Below are positions 28,522-37,517 of a stretch of DNA of 64,000 nucleotides, piece after piece. Every line of letters starts with the position of its first letter. The first letter of the stretch is position 1. The notes beneath the pieces are model-generated. The model searched no databases. It was not told the origin of the DNA and was given only the letters and a program-made list of their open reading frames with translations. This DNA comes from Reyranella soli. Lineage in GTDB: Bacteria > Pseudomonadota > Alphaproteobacteria > Reyranellales > Reyranellaceae. The position numbers and the translations under genes are program-made. The stretch spans positions 1 to 64,000 of the forward strand of contig NZ_BKAJ01000074.1 of the NCBI RefSeq assembly GCF_007992495.1, read 5' to 3'.

Positions 28522-29259
28522 CTATTGTCGCCAGCCGTTCGCCAGGACGCGCTCGACATAGGCCGGCACGACCTCGGTGGCGGGGCCGTAGATGTGCTCG
28601 TGGAACAGCGGCTGGCTGCCGGTCGCCTCGAGATTGAGCTCGACGGTATGTGCGCGGTGCTGGCGGCGGCGAACGTGCAGTACGAAGCCCGCCGCCGGAT
28701 AGACCTCGCCCGAGGTGCCGATCGACAGGAAGAGCCCGCAGCGCTCCAGCGCCTCGTAGATCTCCTCCATGTGCATGGGCATCTCGCCGAACCACACGAT
28801 GTTCGGCCGCAGCTCGCCCACGGCGTTGCAGTTGGGGCAGATCGATTGCGCTGTGAGATCGGCATCCGATTCGAAGACGCGCTGGCAGCTCATGCAGCGG
28901 ACCTCGCCGTCACGGCCGTGCATGTGGATGATGTTCCGGGAGCCGGCCATCTCGTGCAGCGGATCGATGTTCTGGGTCACAACCACGACCTCGCCCTGGT
29001 ATTCCTTCTCCAGCCGGGCAAGCGCGCGATGCGCGGCGTTGGGTTCGACATGGGCGGCGCGGAAGGAGCGGCGGGTATCGTTGTAGAAGTCGAGCACCTT
29101 CTTCTTGTCGCGATGCCAGGCCTCGATGGTGGCGACCTCCTCGAGATTGACCCGGCTCCACAGTCCGTCCTTGTCGCGGAAGGTGTCGATGCCGCTTTCC
29201 TTGGAGATGCCCGCACCGGTCAGAATCACGATCCCGGGAGGCAGGAATTCCTGATGCAT
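28522..29259 (-). CDS. cobB: NAD-dependent protein deacylase, sirtuin (CobB-like)
   Basis: This 245-residue sirtuin has GAGIS at 15-19, TQNIDPLH at 96-102, catalytic His114 in HMHG and zinc Cys at 122, 125, 141 and 144. WFGEMPMHMEEIY and IGTSGEVYPAAGF also match E. coli CobB. It removes acyl groups from lysine using NAD. The Tyr of the class III desuccinylase pair is present (Tyr59), but Thr62 occupies the place of the partner Arg in an ungapped comparison, so acyl-group preference may be altered. Co-transcription with an acyl-CoA dehydrogenase is suggestive of metabolic enzyme deacylation. Confidence 0.93.
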   Translation of the reverse strand: MHQEFLPPGIVILTGAGISKESGIDTFRDKDGLWSRVNLEEVATIEAWHRDKKKVLDFYNDTRRSFRAAHVEPNAAHRALARLEKEYQGEVVVVTQNIDPLHEMAGSRNIIHMHGRDGEVRCMSCQRVFESDADLTAQSICPNCNAVGELRPNIVWFGEMPMHMEEIYEALERCGLFLSIGTSGEVYPAAGFVLHVRRRQHRAHTVELNLEATGSQPLFHEHIYGPATEVVPAYVERVLANGWRQ

Positions 29260-29294
29260 GGCGACAATCTAGCGCTGTGCTAGGCTGCGAGGCC

Positions 29295-29786
29295 ATGACC
29301 ATCGGTGTCCTCTTCGTCTGTACTGCCAACATCTGCCGCTCGCCCATGGCCGAAGGCGTGTTCCGTACCCTGGCGCGCCGCGCCGGCCTCGAGCAGGCCT
29401 TCGCCATCGCCTCGGCCGGAACCACGGGCATCCATGCCGGCGAGGCGCCGACTCCGGCCGCCGTCGAAGCGGCGGCGCGCCGTGGCTACGACATCGCCAG
29501 CCAGCGCTCGCGCGCAGTCACCAAAGAGGATATCGCCGCCGCCGACTATGTGCTGGCGATGGACCGCAGCCACATGGCCGACCTGCGCTGGATGGCGCCA
29601 CGCGACAAGGCCGCCAGCCTGCAGATGTTCACCAAGTTCGGCCCCATGCCCGGCATCCTCGACGTCCAGGATCCGTATGGTGGCACGCAGCAGGACTACG
29701 AGCGCGCGCTCGACCTGATCGAGGCCGGATGCAAGGGCCTGCTCTCGGCACTGATGCCCGAGGCAAAGGCGGCGATCGCTCAGTAG
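29295..29786 (+). CDS. Low-molecular-weight protein-tyrosine phosphatase family protein
   Basis: The 163 residues carry the P-loop VCTANICRSP (Cys9 to Arg15) near the N-terminus and the general-acid loop with DPYGG towards the end. Length and layout fit LMW-PTPases, which hydrolyse phosphotyrosine on kinases or exopolysaccharide regulators; arsenate reductases share the fold but usually have extra Cys. ATG 29295 is chosen, with GCGAGG upstream. It is divergent from the sirtuin with only 35 bases between start codons. Confidence 0.88.
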   Translation: MTIGVLFVCTANICRSPMAEGVFRTLARRAGLEQAFAIASAGTTGIHAGEAPTPAAVEAAARRGYDIASQRSRAVTKEDIAAADYVLAMDRSHMADLRWMAPRDKAASLQMFTKFGPMPGILDVQDPYGGTQQDYERALDLIEAGCKGLLSALMPEAKAAIAQ

Positions 29787-29902
29787 TGTCCGGTGGGAGA
29801 TCGCTCTCGACAAAGACACGCGCTGCAAGTTGTTGTCACTGGACGGCAGGTTCCGTCGATGATCCCATAATGTCTTCGACGTCAGGGGGAAGGTACCGGA
29901 GC

Positions 29903-30880
29903 ATGCGCCTGCACCGCCGGTGGATGCTGGCCATAGCGGTAGCGACGGTTTGCCGGACCGGCATCGCGCAGGCTAATGGATTCCGGTCATCCGACGTCGG
30001 CTCGCCCGACACGCCGTCGGTGCAGGCGGTCGCCCATATGAGCGATCTGATGCGCCAGCGCAGCGGCGGCCGGCTGTTCATCGGCAGCCTCGGCGCATCG
30101 GATCAGGACTCCGAGTCCTTCACGGTGGCCCAGGTGCGTACCGGCACGCTCGACATGGCGCGCGTCAGCGTATCGGCGCTGCACGGCACGGTGCCGGCGA
30201 CCGTCATCCCGACCTTGCCGTTCCTGTTTGCCTCGACGGAGCATCGTCGGCGCAGCCTCCAGGGGCCGGTCGGCGAGGAACTGCTGGCAGCCCTTACGGC
30301 CGTCGATCTGGTGGGACTCTGCTTCTACGATGCCGGTCCGCGCTCGATCTACACGCCGGCCAGGGCGGTGCGGACCCCGGCTGACATGAAAGGCCTCAAG
30401 ATCCGGATCCAAACATCGTCGGCCATAACCGAGATCATGCAGGCGCTCGGCGCGCAGCCGATCCCGATTCCTTTCGCCCAGGTCCGGCCCCGGCTCGCGG
30501 CCGGCACCGTCGACGCGGCGGAAAACAACCTCATCTCCTATCTGACGTCGCGCCACTACGAAGTGGCCAAGGTCTACAGCGTGACCGAACATGTCGCGTC
30601 GCCCGCCGTCGTCATCTTCTCCCGGCAGGCCTGGAACCGGCTGCCCAAGGAGGATCAGGCGATCATCCGCCAGGCCGCGCGCGATTCGGTGGCTCATCAC
30701 CGCAAGGTCTTCGACGAGCAGGAGGCTGCCGCGCGGGCGACCCTTACCGCCGCTGGCATCCAGTTCGTCACAGATGTCGACAAGGCGGCCTTTGCCAAGG
30801 TCCTTGCCCCGCTCTATCCCAGGCTGGTCACCGACCCTCGCCATCGCGCCCTGATCGAGCGGATTCAGGCCGGCGAGTGA
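29903..30880 (+). CDS. TRAP transporter substrate-binding protein (DctP family)
   Basis: About 325 residues include a signal peptide (MRLHRRWMLAIAV to AQANG) and DctP features: RSGGRLFIG, FLFASTEHRR, and MKGLKIRIQTSS followed by the conserved Arg region. AGTVDAAENNLISY also matches. It binds a carboxylate or related anion for a TRAP importer. No DctQ or DctM gene is in the window. ATG 29903 is chosen for the signal peptide, with ATG 29870 as an alternative. Confidence 0.87.
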   Translation: MRLHRRWMLAIAVATVCRTGIAQANGFRSSDVGSPDTPSVQAVAHMSDLMRQRSGGRLFIGSLGASDQDSESFTVAQVRTGTLDMARVSVSALHGTVPATVIPTLPFLFASTEHRRRSLQGPVGEELLAALTAVDLVGLCFYDAGPRSIYTPARAVRTPADMKGLKIRIQTSSAITEIMQALGAQPIPIPFAQVRPRLAAGTVDAAENNLISYLTSRHYEVAKVYSVTEHVASPAVVIFSRQAWNRLPKEDQAIIRQAARDSVAHHRKVFDEQEAAARATLTAAGIQFVTDVDKAAFAKVLAPLYPRLVTDPRHRALIERIQAGE

Positions 30881-30884
30881 CCGG

Positions 30885-33035
30885 TTAGAACGGCCACTTC
30901 AATCCCAGCTCGCCGAACCGGTTGATCACGTTGAAGGTCAGGCGCGAGACGTCGTTGTCGTACTTGTTGTGCGGCAGCGATCCGCAATAGGTGATCGACC
31001 CGACCGAGAACACCGCGCCGCCCTGGGGCTTTTCGATGTAGGTCATGTCGGCGCGGATCAGCCCTTCCAGCGTGTCGCCGGTGATGGTCGTGTTGAAGCC
31101 CAGGCGCTCCTCGTGCACGACCACGAACTCCTTGCGGTCATGGCCTTCGGAGGACGCCAGCACCACGGCGTTGAGCGGGCTGCCCAGGCGATGATCGAGC
31201 CGGTCGAGCTCGAAGCCCGCCGCGCCGCCACCCGAGAAGCCGTAGCCGCCGAACAATTCGTCCTTCACGCCCTCGAACACCCAGGCGTGATGGTTGTCGC
31301 GCGCCGCCGGCGACTGGCGATAGGAATCGCCGACGAACAGGCCCTGGCTCGAGAAGCCGATGCCGCACAGCACGTTGGGCGCCCGGTCCGAGCGTCGCCA
31401 CAGCCCGCCATAGGCGCCGTCGAAGGCGTGATAGTACTCGCCGGGCTCGGCCGGCCAGGTGCGGATGCCGCCCTCGGTGCGCCGCACTTCGATGGCGCCG
31501 GGCCAGGCGTCGGACAGCGCGACGCGCCAGTAAAAGCCGTTGCCGCCGAGATACATCAAGCGGCCGCCGGTTTCGGTATAGGCCTGCAGCGCGTCGAGCG
31601 TCTGCTTGGTGTGATACTCGGGGTGCGTGCCGGTCACCACCACCTTGTAGGACTTCAGGATGTCGACACCCTTGTCGTGCAGGTCGTGGTCGGTGACGAC
31701 GTCGTAAGCGATGCCCAGACGATCGAACCAGCCGGTGAGATGGGTGTCGGCCGGCAGATGGCGCAGGCCCGAGCCCGCCTGGTCGTGGAAGGTGAGGAAG
31801 TCCGGCCGCCAGGTCAGCAAGGGCCGCAGGTGCGAGGAGTAGGCCACGCCCGAGCCGTCGCGATGGAAGTTGTAGGTCGACAGACCATAATCCTTGTGCT
31901 CGTCGGGATTGTTGGCGGCGGCCTTCCACTCGGTCATGCGCTGGCGAAACGGCTCATTGAACATGCCGCGCGAGAAGTTGGTGTAGACCTGATAGGTGAA
32001 GGTCGAGGCGATGTAGCAGACCTTGGCCTGCGGCTTGCCGACCTGCGGGCGCACGAAGAAGGGGATGACGTCGCGATGCGGCCCGCAGCGCAGTTGCATG
32101 CCCCAGACACCGCTCTTCATGTCCTTGGGGACGGTGAAGCTGAAATCGTCGGCCCAGCCGCAGTCATGCAGGTCGTCGTCATGGAAGTGGATCGCGGCAT
32201 ACATGTGCGGCGCCCGCTTCCAGTCGCGCTCGCCGTCGCTCCACGCCGCGCCCTTCATGGCGCGCGTCGGCAGGTTCTTCAGCGTGCCGTGCAGGCCGTT
32301 GGGCCCCGTGTCCTCGACCTCCATCGTGCCCATGCGGCGGGCGAAGTCCCAGGCAGCGAAGCCCGCGATCACAGGCGCCTCGATCTTGCCGTTGAAGCAG
32401 CGCCGCGCCGGCCGGTCGCTGGCGCTCTCCGCGCCGATCAGCACCGGTTGCGCGGCGTCGACGACGAGACCGGACTGGGCGGTGCTCGCCTCGCCCTCAT
32501 CGTCGACGGCGAAGGCGCGCTTCAAAGGCTGCTGGCCGACCCGCATCATGCCGGTCGCGGGGTCGGCTGACGCCCACACGCGATACCAGGCGCGATTGCG
32601 CAGCTTCTTGCCCGTCACGACGCGCGCGCCGCCACATTCCAGCGCCATGCCGTCCGGCGTCAGTACCAGCGCGAAGCCCGCGCCCGAGCTTGCGTCACGA
32701 CGCGAGATCACGGTCTGCGACCCGTCCTCGGGTAGGGTCGGCCAGATCAATGCCTCGACCGAAAGAGCCGCCGGCAGCTTCACGTCGGCCGCGCGCTCGA
32801 TCAGCGCGTAGGAGCCGGGCCAAGCGTGCTGCTGGCGCGAGGCGAAGCGGCCGTCGAACAGCTCCGACTCATCCTCGAGTTTCTGCGCCGGTCCGTCGGG
32901 ATTGGGATCGCCGCGCACGATGCGCACCAGCATGGCGTTGTACGGTCCTGGTCCCACGCTCGAAACCTTGAAGCTGATCTTTTCTCCGGCGCGTACCGAG
33001 ATGCGGTCGGCGTAGCCGGTAAGCGGTGCTGTCAC
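30885..33035 (-). CDS. N,N-dimethylformamidase large (beta) subunit-like protein
   Basis: The 716 residues begin with an immunoglobulin-like region (TGYADRISVRAGEKISFKVS). A lectin-like jelly-roll follows, then the large C-terminal domain of the DmfA2 family with STFTYQVYTNF, VVTDHDLHDKG, VVVTGTHPEYHT and YLGGNGFYWRV. In the characterised enzyme, Tyr and Glu residues of this domain bind iron; I infer that Tyr in TYQVY and Glu in HPEY are candidates. It would hydrolyse formamides or other amides. No small subunit gene is adjacent. The start is GTG 33035, preceded by GGGGAGA. It is divergent from a Bug binding protein gene. Confidence 0.86.
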   Translation of the reverse strand: MTAPLTGYADRISVRAGEKISFKVSSVGPGPYNAMLVRIVRGDPNPDGPAQKLEDESELFDGRFASRQQHAWPGSYALIERAADVKLPAALSVEALIWPTLPEDGSQTVISRRDASSGAGFALVLTPDGMALECGGARVVTGKKLRNRAWYRVWASADPATGMMRVGQQPLKRAFAVDDEGEASTAQSGLVVDAAQPVLIGAESASDRPARRCFNGKIEAPVIAGFAAWDFARRMGTMEVEDTGPNGLHGTLKNLPTRAMKGAAWSDGERDWKRAPHMYAAIHFHDDDLHDCGWADDFSFTVPKDMKSGVWGMQLRCGPHRDVIPFFVRPQVGKPQAKVCYIASTFTYQVYTNFSRGMFNEPFRQRMTEWKAAANNPDEHKDYGLSTYNFHRDGSGVAYSSHLRPLLTWRPDFLTFHDQAGSGLRHLPADTHLTGWFDRLGIAYDVVTDHDLHDKGVDILKSYKVVVTGTHPEYHTKQTLDALQAYTETGGRLMYLGGNGFYWRVALSDAWPGAIEVRRTEGGIRTWPAEPGEYYHAFDGAYGGLWRRSDRAPNVLCGIGFSSQGLFVGDSYRQSPAARDNHHAWVFEGVKDELFGGYGFSGGGAAGFELDRLDHRLGSPLNAVVLASSEGHDRKEFVVVHEERLGFNTTITGDTLEGLIRADMTYIEKPQGGAVFSVGSITYCGSLPHNKYDNDVSRLTFNVINRFGELGLKWPF

Positions 33036-33089
33036 GTTTGTCTCCCCTAAGGCCGACGATATAGTCGCCCGAAGCGGAGGAGGAATTCC

Positions 33090-34073
33090 ATGACCAAGAT
33101 CGCTCGCCGTGCGGTACTCGCCGGCGCGCTTGTTGCACCGATGCTGGCCCGAAACGTGCTTGCGCAGGGCGGCTATCCCAACAAGCAGATCCGCATGGTC
33201 GTTCCCTTCGCCGCCGCCGGCACGACCGACCTTCTGGGCCGCATCGTCGCGCAATACCTCACCGAGCAGTGGGGCCAGCAGGTGATCGTCGACAACAAGA
33301 CGGGCGCGGGCGGCAATGTCGGGGCCGAGCTGGTCGCCAAGGCGCCGGCCGACGGCTACACGCTGCTGCTGGGCACGGTCGGCACCGCCGTCACCAACCA
33401 GTATCTCTACAAGAACATGCCCTACGACAGCATGAAGAGCTTCGCGCCGGTGGCGCTAGTCGGCGAGGTGGCGAACGTGCTCGCCGTCAATCCGAGCTTC
33501 CCGGCCAAGACGCTCAAGGAGTTCGTCGAGTACTGCAAGGCGCAGGGACCCAACAAGGTGAGCTACGGCTCGCCGGCCGTCGGCGGCACCGGCCATCTCG
33601 CCATGGAGTACCTGTCCGAGCTCGCCGGCATCAGGCTGGAGCACGTCGTCTATCGCGGCAGCTCGCTGGTGATGAAGGATCTGCTGGCGGGCCACATCCT
33701 CACCACCATGGACAACCTGCCGCCCTACCTGCAGCACATCCAGTCGGGCGCCTTGCGCGCGCTGGGCGTCAGCTCGGCCAAGCGCTGGTTCTCGGCCCCC
33801 GACGTGCCGACCATCGCCGAGCAGGGCTTTCCGGGCTTCGACGCGGCGCCGTGGTGGTACGTCGCGGCACCCGCCGGCACGCCGGCCGACATCGTCAAGA
33901 AGCTGTCGGACGAGATCACCAAGGGCGTCAAATCAGAGGCGGTGATCAAGAAGATCCGCGAGGCCGGCGCCGCCGAGCTGCCAGGCGATGCCGCGGCGCT
34001 CCTGAAGCAGATGGAAACCGAGAACGTCAAATGGAAGAAAGTCATCACCGCCGCCAAGCTGGAGCCGCAATGA
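33090..34073 (+). CDS. Bug/TctC-family periplasmic binding protein
   Basis: This 327-residue protein has a signal peptide ending VLAQG and the Bug motif VPFAAAGTTDLLGR. DNKTGAGGNVGAELVAKAPADG and PDVPTIAEQGFPGF are also present. It binds a small carboxylate or related ligand in the periplasm. GGAGGAGG lies just before ATG 33090. It is coupled by ATGA to a phosphotriesterase-like hydrolase, suggesting the ligand is related to that enzyme's substrate. Confidence 0.93.
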   Translation: MTKIARRAVLAGALVAPMLARNVLAQGGYPNKQIRMVVPFAAAGTTDLLGRIVAQYLTEQWGQQVIVDNKTGAGGNVGAELVAKAPADGYTLLLGTVGTAVTNQYLYKNMPYDSMKSFAPVALVGEVANVLAVNPSFPAKTLKEFVEYCKAQGPNKVSYGSPAVGGTGHLAMEYLSELAGIRLEHVVYRGSSLVMKDLLAGHILTTMDNLPPYLQHIQSGALRALGVSSAKRWFSAPDVPTIAEQGFPGFDAAPWWYVAAPAGTPADIVKKLSDEITKGVKSEAVIKKIREAGAAELPGDAAALLKQMETENVKWKKVITAAKLEPQ

Positions 34074-35113
34074 CGCGCAACGAGCTCAAAGGGAAGATCC
34101 AGACCGTCCTCGGCCCGATCGCGCCCGAAGCGCTCGGCCGCACGCTGATGCACGAGCACGTGCTGTGTGACATCCGGCCGCCCGGCCGGCGCTCCGACAA
34201 CGATCTCGGGCCGGAGATCACGCTGGAGAATGTCTGGCAGATGAACTACGGCCGCGGCCTGCAGCGCGCCGGCCGCAAGTACATGCTCGATCTCGAGGAC
34301 ATCGCCACCCGCGAGGTGGCGATGATGAAGCACCAGGGCGGCGATGCCATCGTCGAATTGACCTGCGGCGGCCTCTCGCCGGAACCCGAGGGACTCCGGC
34401 GAATCGCGGCCGGCACCGGCGTGCACCTGATCATGGGCTGCGGCTACTACGTCAACGACTACCAGGATCCGAAGAACGCGGGCCGCAGCGTCGACGACTT
34501 CGCCCAGGAGATCATCGGCCAGGTCCTGCACGGTGCCTGGGGCACCGACGTGCGCGCCGGCATGATCGGCGAGATCGGCTGCACCGCGCCGTGGACCGCG
34601 ACCGAGAAGAAGGTGATGCAGGCCGCGCTGATCGCCGCCAGCGAGACCGGCGCTTCGATCAACGTCCATCCCGGGCGCGATCCCGACCAGCCGCAGGAGG
34701 TCGCCGACTTCATCAAGGCGGCAGGCAGGCCGACCGAGCGCGTGGTGATCAGCCACATCGACCGCACGATCTTCGACGAGGAGCGCCTGCTGCGGCTCGC
34801 CGATTCCGGCGTGACCATCGAATTCGACCTGTTCGGCCAGGAGAACAGCTATTACGGGCTGTCGGACATCGACATGCCCAACGACGCCACGCGGCTCAAG
34901 CTGATCCGCGCCCTGATCGACCACGGCCATCTCGACCGCGTCGTGATCAGCCACGACATCTGCTACCGCACGCGGCTCACCACCTTCGGCGGCCACGGCT
35001 ATGGTCATATCTTCCGCAACGTCGTGCCGATGATGAAAGAGCGCGGCTACAGCGAAGACGAGGTCGACGCCATCCTGGTGCGCAATCCGCGGAGATTGCT
35101 GACCTTCGTCTAG
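34070..35113 (+). CDS. Phosphotriesterase-family metal-dependent hydrolase
   Basis: This 347-residue amidohydrolase-superfamily protein has the first metal HxH in MHEHVLCD. A central MIGEIGCTAP segment has Glu where true phosphotriesterases carry the carboxylated Lys; this is usual for PHP-type relatives. Further ligands are the His in VHPGRD and SHIDRT, and the Asp in VISHDICYRTR. It probably hydrolyses a lactone or ester rather than an organophosphate. The start overlaps the binding-protein stop (ATGA). It converges on the LLM oxidoreductase gene. Confidence 0.9.
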   Translation: MTRNELKGKIQTVLGPIAPEALGRTLMHEHVLCDIRPPGRRSDNDLGPEITLENVWQMNYGRGLQRAGRKYMLDLEDIATREVAMMKHQGGDAIVELTCGGLSPEPEGLRRIAAGTGVHLIMGCGYYVNDYQDPKNAGRSVDDFAQEIIGQVLHGAWGTDVRAGMIGEIGCTAPWTATEKKVMQAALIAASETGASINVHPGRDPDQPQEVADFIKAAGRPTERVVISHIDRTIFDEERLLRLADSGVTIEFDLFGQENSYYGLSDIDMPNDATRLKLIRALIDHGHLDRVVISHDICYRTRLTTFGGHGYGHIFRNVVPMMKERGYSEDEVDAILVRNPRRLLTFV

Positions 35114-35146
35114 TCATAGTCTTCCGGACCGCCGGCCCCTGCCTTC

Positions 35147-35168
35147 GCCGAAGCGAAGCCGCTTCGGC
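35147..35168. other. Stem-loop between convergent genes
   Basis: Arms 35147-35155 (GCCGAAGCG) and 35160-35168 (CGCTTCGGC) pair perfectly around an AAGC loop. It lies in the 109-base gap between the convergent hydrolase and oxidoreductase genes. Flanking GGACC/GGTCC blocks can extend the fold. There is no T-tract, so it is a possible transcript-end structure, not a standard terminator. Confidence 0.45.
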
Positions 35169-35222
35169 TTCGCGCAGGCAGGTCCGGCCGGCTCATAGTC
35201 ATGATGCCGGCCGAGAGAGAGT

Positions 35223-36191
35223 CTACGCCGCCTTCTTGGCGCGCAACGCCGGCGCCAGCTTGCGTTCGAAGAGCTCGAAGAAGAAATCCTGATCCGGGCC
35301 GATCTGGGTCAGGATGATGTGATCGCAGCCGATGGCGGTCAGCTCGTGGATCGCCTCAAGATGGCGATCGGCCGACGGCCCGCAGCTTATCTCCTTGCCG
35401 ATCGTCTCTACTGAAATGTGCTCCGAGGCGGCGGCGAAGGCCTCGTCGTGCGGCAACTCGGCCAGTACCGACCAGCCGGCGAGCGACCATCGGTGATAGC
35501 GATGCGCCGTCTTGCGCGCCTGCTCTTCGTCGGCGGCGCAGCACATCGCCACCTCGGCGTAGCGCGGACCTTTGCCGCCGGCGCCGGTGAAGGCCTTGAT
35601 CAGCTCCTTTTCGGGTTCTGTCACCATCAGCCCGTCGGCCTTTTCGCCGGCAAGCCTGCCGGCTTCGGGACCTCCCGCCGCCACGACGACCGGCGGCTTG
35701 CGTCTGGGACGATCGAACAGCCTGGCATGATCGAGCTTGAAATAGTGGCCGCGATAAGTCGTGAGCTTGCCCGACAGCAGTCCCTGGATGATGTCGAGGG
35801 CTTCGCTGAGCCGCTCATGTCGCTCGACCACGCCCGGCCAGCCCGCGCCGACGACATGCTCGTTGAGGCGCTCGCCCGCACCGAGCCCCAGCGTGAAGCG
35901 GCCATCGGTGAGAAGGCCCATGGTTGCCGTCGCCTGGGCAATGATTGCCGGGTGATAGCGCATGATCGGGCAGGTCACTGCCGTCATCAGGCCGAGATGC
36001 TCGGTCGCTTCGGCAACGGCGCCCAGCACCGACCAGGCAAATGGCGAGTGACCCTGCTCCTCGAGCCAGGGAAAGTAGTGGTCGGAGATCGCGGCGAAGT
36101 CGAAACCGGCCTGCTCGGCCCGCCGTGCGTTGCGGACGAGATCGGCCGGTCCGTGCTGCTCCGACATCAGCTTGTAGCCGAGCTTCACCAT
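35223..36191 (-). CDS. LLM-class flavin/F420-dependent oxidoreductase
   Basis: This 322-residue luciferase-like monooxygenase-fold protein begins VKLGYKLMSEQHGPADLV. It has HSPFAWSVLGAVAEAT, the GLGAGERLNEHVVG cofactor segment and VVVAAGGPEAGRLAG. The layout fits the TIGR03557 group of F420-linked oxidoreductases, but FMN or F420 use cannot be told apart here. ATG 36191 is preceded by GGAGG. Its substrate is unknown. Confidence 0.88.
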   Translation of the reverse strand: MVKLGYKLMSEQHGPADLVRNARRAEQAGFDFAAISDHYFPWLEEQGHSPFAWSVLGAVAEATEHLGLMTAVTCPIMRYHPAIIAQATATMGLLTDGRFTLGLGAGERLNEHVVGAGWPGVVERHERLSEALDIIQGLLSGKLTTYRGHYFKLDHARLFDRPRRKPPVVVAAGGPEAGRLAGEKADGLMVTEPEKELIKAFTGAGGKGPRYAEVAMCCAADEEQARKTAHRYHRWSLAGWSVLAELPHDEAFAAASEHISVETIGKEISCGPSADRHLEAIHELTAIGCDHIILTQIGPDQDFFFELFERKLAPALRAKKAA

Positions 36192-36312
36192 GTGTGCCTC
36201 CGGGCTTGATACGGGGATCTGGCGGGAGAACACACGGCGCTGCTCGAAGGTTGCCCGTGCAACTCGCGGGCGCACGCTGACGTTCCACGACTGCTGTCAA
36301 GGGAGGCCGCCA

Positions 36313-36462
36313 ATGATCCGCAAGCTCTCATCCGGCGAATATCGCCTCTACTCGCGCAAGATCGATCCCAGGACCGGCCGGCGGCGCAATCTCGGCACCT
36401 TCAAGTCCCGCGCGGCGGCCGAGAAGCACGAACGGGCGGTGCAGTACTTCAAGCGTCACTGA
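36313..36462 (+). CDS. Conserved-looking 49-residue basic protein
   Basis: This short protein is rich in Arg and Lys. Its pattern of alternating hydrophobic and charged residues (IRKLSSGEYRLYSRK, then RRRNLGTFKSRAAAEKHER) recalls the Arm-type DNA-binding beta-sheet of phage integrases. ATG 36313 has GGGAGG at 36301-36306, which supports translation. The coding frame continues upstream without a start of comparable quality. Nucleic-acid binding is inference. Confidence 0.6.
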   Translation: MIRKLSSGEYRLYSRKIDPRTGRRRNLGTFKSRAAAEKHERAVQYFKRH

Positions 36463-36513
36463 CCGGACTGCACCCAAAGATCGCCCTTGGTTTGCCGCCA
36501 AGCTTTGCGCCAT

Positions 36514-36909
36514 ATGGCGACCGTCATGCCGCTTCGCTGGAAAATCGCACCCCTCGAGCAGATGGTCGTCTGCGTCTCGGAGGGCGCCGTCACCAAGGAC
36601 GAGCTGATGGCGTATTTCAAGGCGCTCGAGGAGGCTGGCGCCGCGCACTATCGCAAGCTCCTGGATGCAAGCCGTGCCGAGTGCGGCCTGTCCGCCGAGG
36701 AGATCGCTGAGCTCGGAGCCTGCGCCAAGTCGCTCAAATGGAGCGGTACGCCGGGGCCGATGGCCATCTTCACCGGCTCGACGGGAAACGATGCCTTCCT
36801 CAGGAGCGTCAGCGGCATGTTGCGGCCCGGCCGGCGCCTCAGGACATTCACGACCATCCACCAGGCACGTCGCTGGCTGGAGCGCGCCCCGCCCGGGCGG
36901 GCGTCGTAG
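36514..36909 (+). CDS. Cytoplasmic protein of about 131 residues, unrecognised
   Basis: No signal peptide or membrane segment is visible. The order of elements (short strands, then SEGAVTKDELMAYFKALEEAG, and a hydrophobic segment MAIFTGSTGNDAF) hints at a SpoIIAA/STAS-like or roadblock-like alpha/beta fold. Such proteins are common in alphaproteobacteria without known function. Three in-frame ATGs lie close together; 36514 is a compromise and 36526 is possible. Confidence 0.6.
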   Translation: MATVMPLRWKIAPLEQMVVCVSEGAVTKDELMAYFKALEEAGAAHYRKLLDASRAECGLSAEEIAELGACAKSLKWSGTPGPMAIFTGSTGNDAFLRSVSGMLRPGRRLRTFTTIHQARRWLERAPPGRAS

Positions 36910-36955
36910 CCGAAGGCGCAAGTCGCGCGCCTTCGGCCATCGCGTCGACGAACGT

Positions 36956-37258
36956 CTACTGGGAGCGCGCCGTCTCCGTCGCCGGAACGGGGATCTGCGC
37001 GCGATTGAGCGCGCGCTTCAGCGCCGCGACGCCGGCGGCGTAATTGCCCTTCCGGCAATCTTCCACAGCCGCGTCGACCTCCATCGGCCGGGCATAGCCG
37101 TTCGTGTTGTGGCGGGAATACAGGCTGGAAAGCTGCTGGCAGCGGGCGGCTGTGTTCTCACCCGTTTCCTGCGCGACATCGGCCGACGCCGGCGCGGCGT
37201 AACCGATTGCGATTGTGCTCGAGAGAATTGCTGCTGCGTTAAGGAAGTACTTCGTCAT
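36956..37258 (-). CDS. Small exported protein downstream of duplicated element A
   Basis: The 100 residues include a signal peptide of about 27 residues (LSSTIAIGYAAPASA-D) and a helical mature domain with two Cys (ARCQQLSS and EDCRKGNY). The spacing resembles small periplasmic helical-hairpin proteins. GGGGTGCAGG lies before ATG 37258. Upstream of the start is copy A of a roughly 105-bp element that also precedes the alpha/beta hydrolase gene, so the two may respond to the same regulator. Confidence 0.7.
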   Translation of the reverse strand: MTKYFLNAAAILSSTIAIGYAAPASADVAQETGENTAARCQQLSSLYSRHNTNGYARPMEVDAAVEDCRKGNYAAGVAALKRALNRAQIPVPATETARSQ

Positions 37259-37299
37259 TTACCTGCACCCCATGATTGGACAATGGATTTGCAACTGGG

Positions 37300-37405
37300 G
37301 TGCGTGCGGGCGTTGAACGACCTAATAGATCTAAACATCCCATTCGAAAATAACGTGATGTTACGCTGCGTAGACCAATCGTCGCCGCGGTGAGCAAGTG
37401 TACGT
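37300..37405. repeat. Duplicated upstream element, copy A
   Basis: The stretch aligns without gaps to 38314-38419 (offset 1014), with about 13 mismatches per 100 bases. Both copies keep the palindromes TAGATCTA (here 37326-37333) and TTCGAA (37343-37348) and a 22-base identical block. The copy ends 42 bases before the start of the small exported protein on the minus strand. Differences fall at first and second codon positions in either direction, so it does not look like a coding relic under selection. Confidence 0.75.
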
Positions 37406-37517
37406 TGCCTATACCAAGGTTCCTGCGCGGCGCGCGCACATCGACTTCGTCATAGGCGCCTTGCCATCCGCCGCGTGCGAAGGAGGGGCCGCCCTGGCGA
37501 CCCGGATCCTCTTGCCT

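Noticed and set aside
30969..32570. 533-codon plus-strand frame inside the formamidase-like gene
   Set aside because: Antisense shadow of a well-supported gene.
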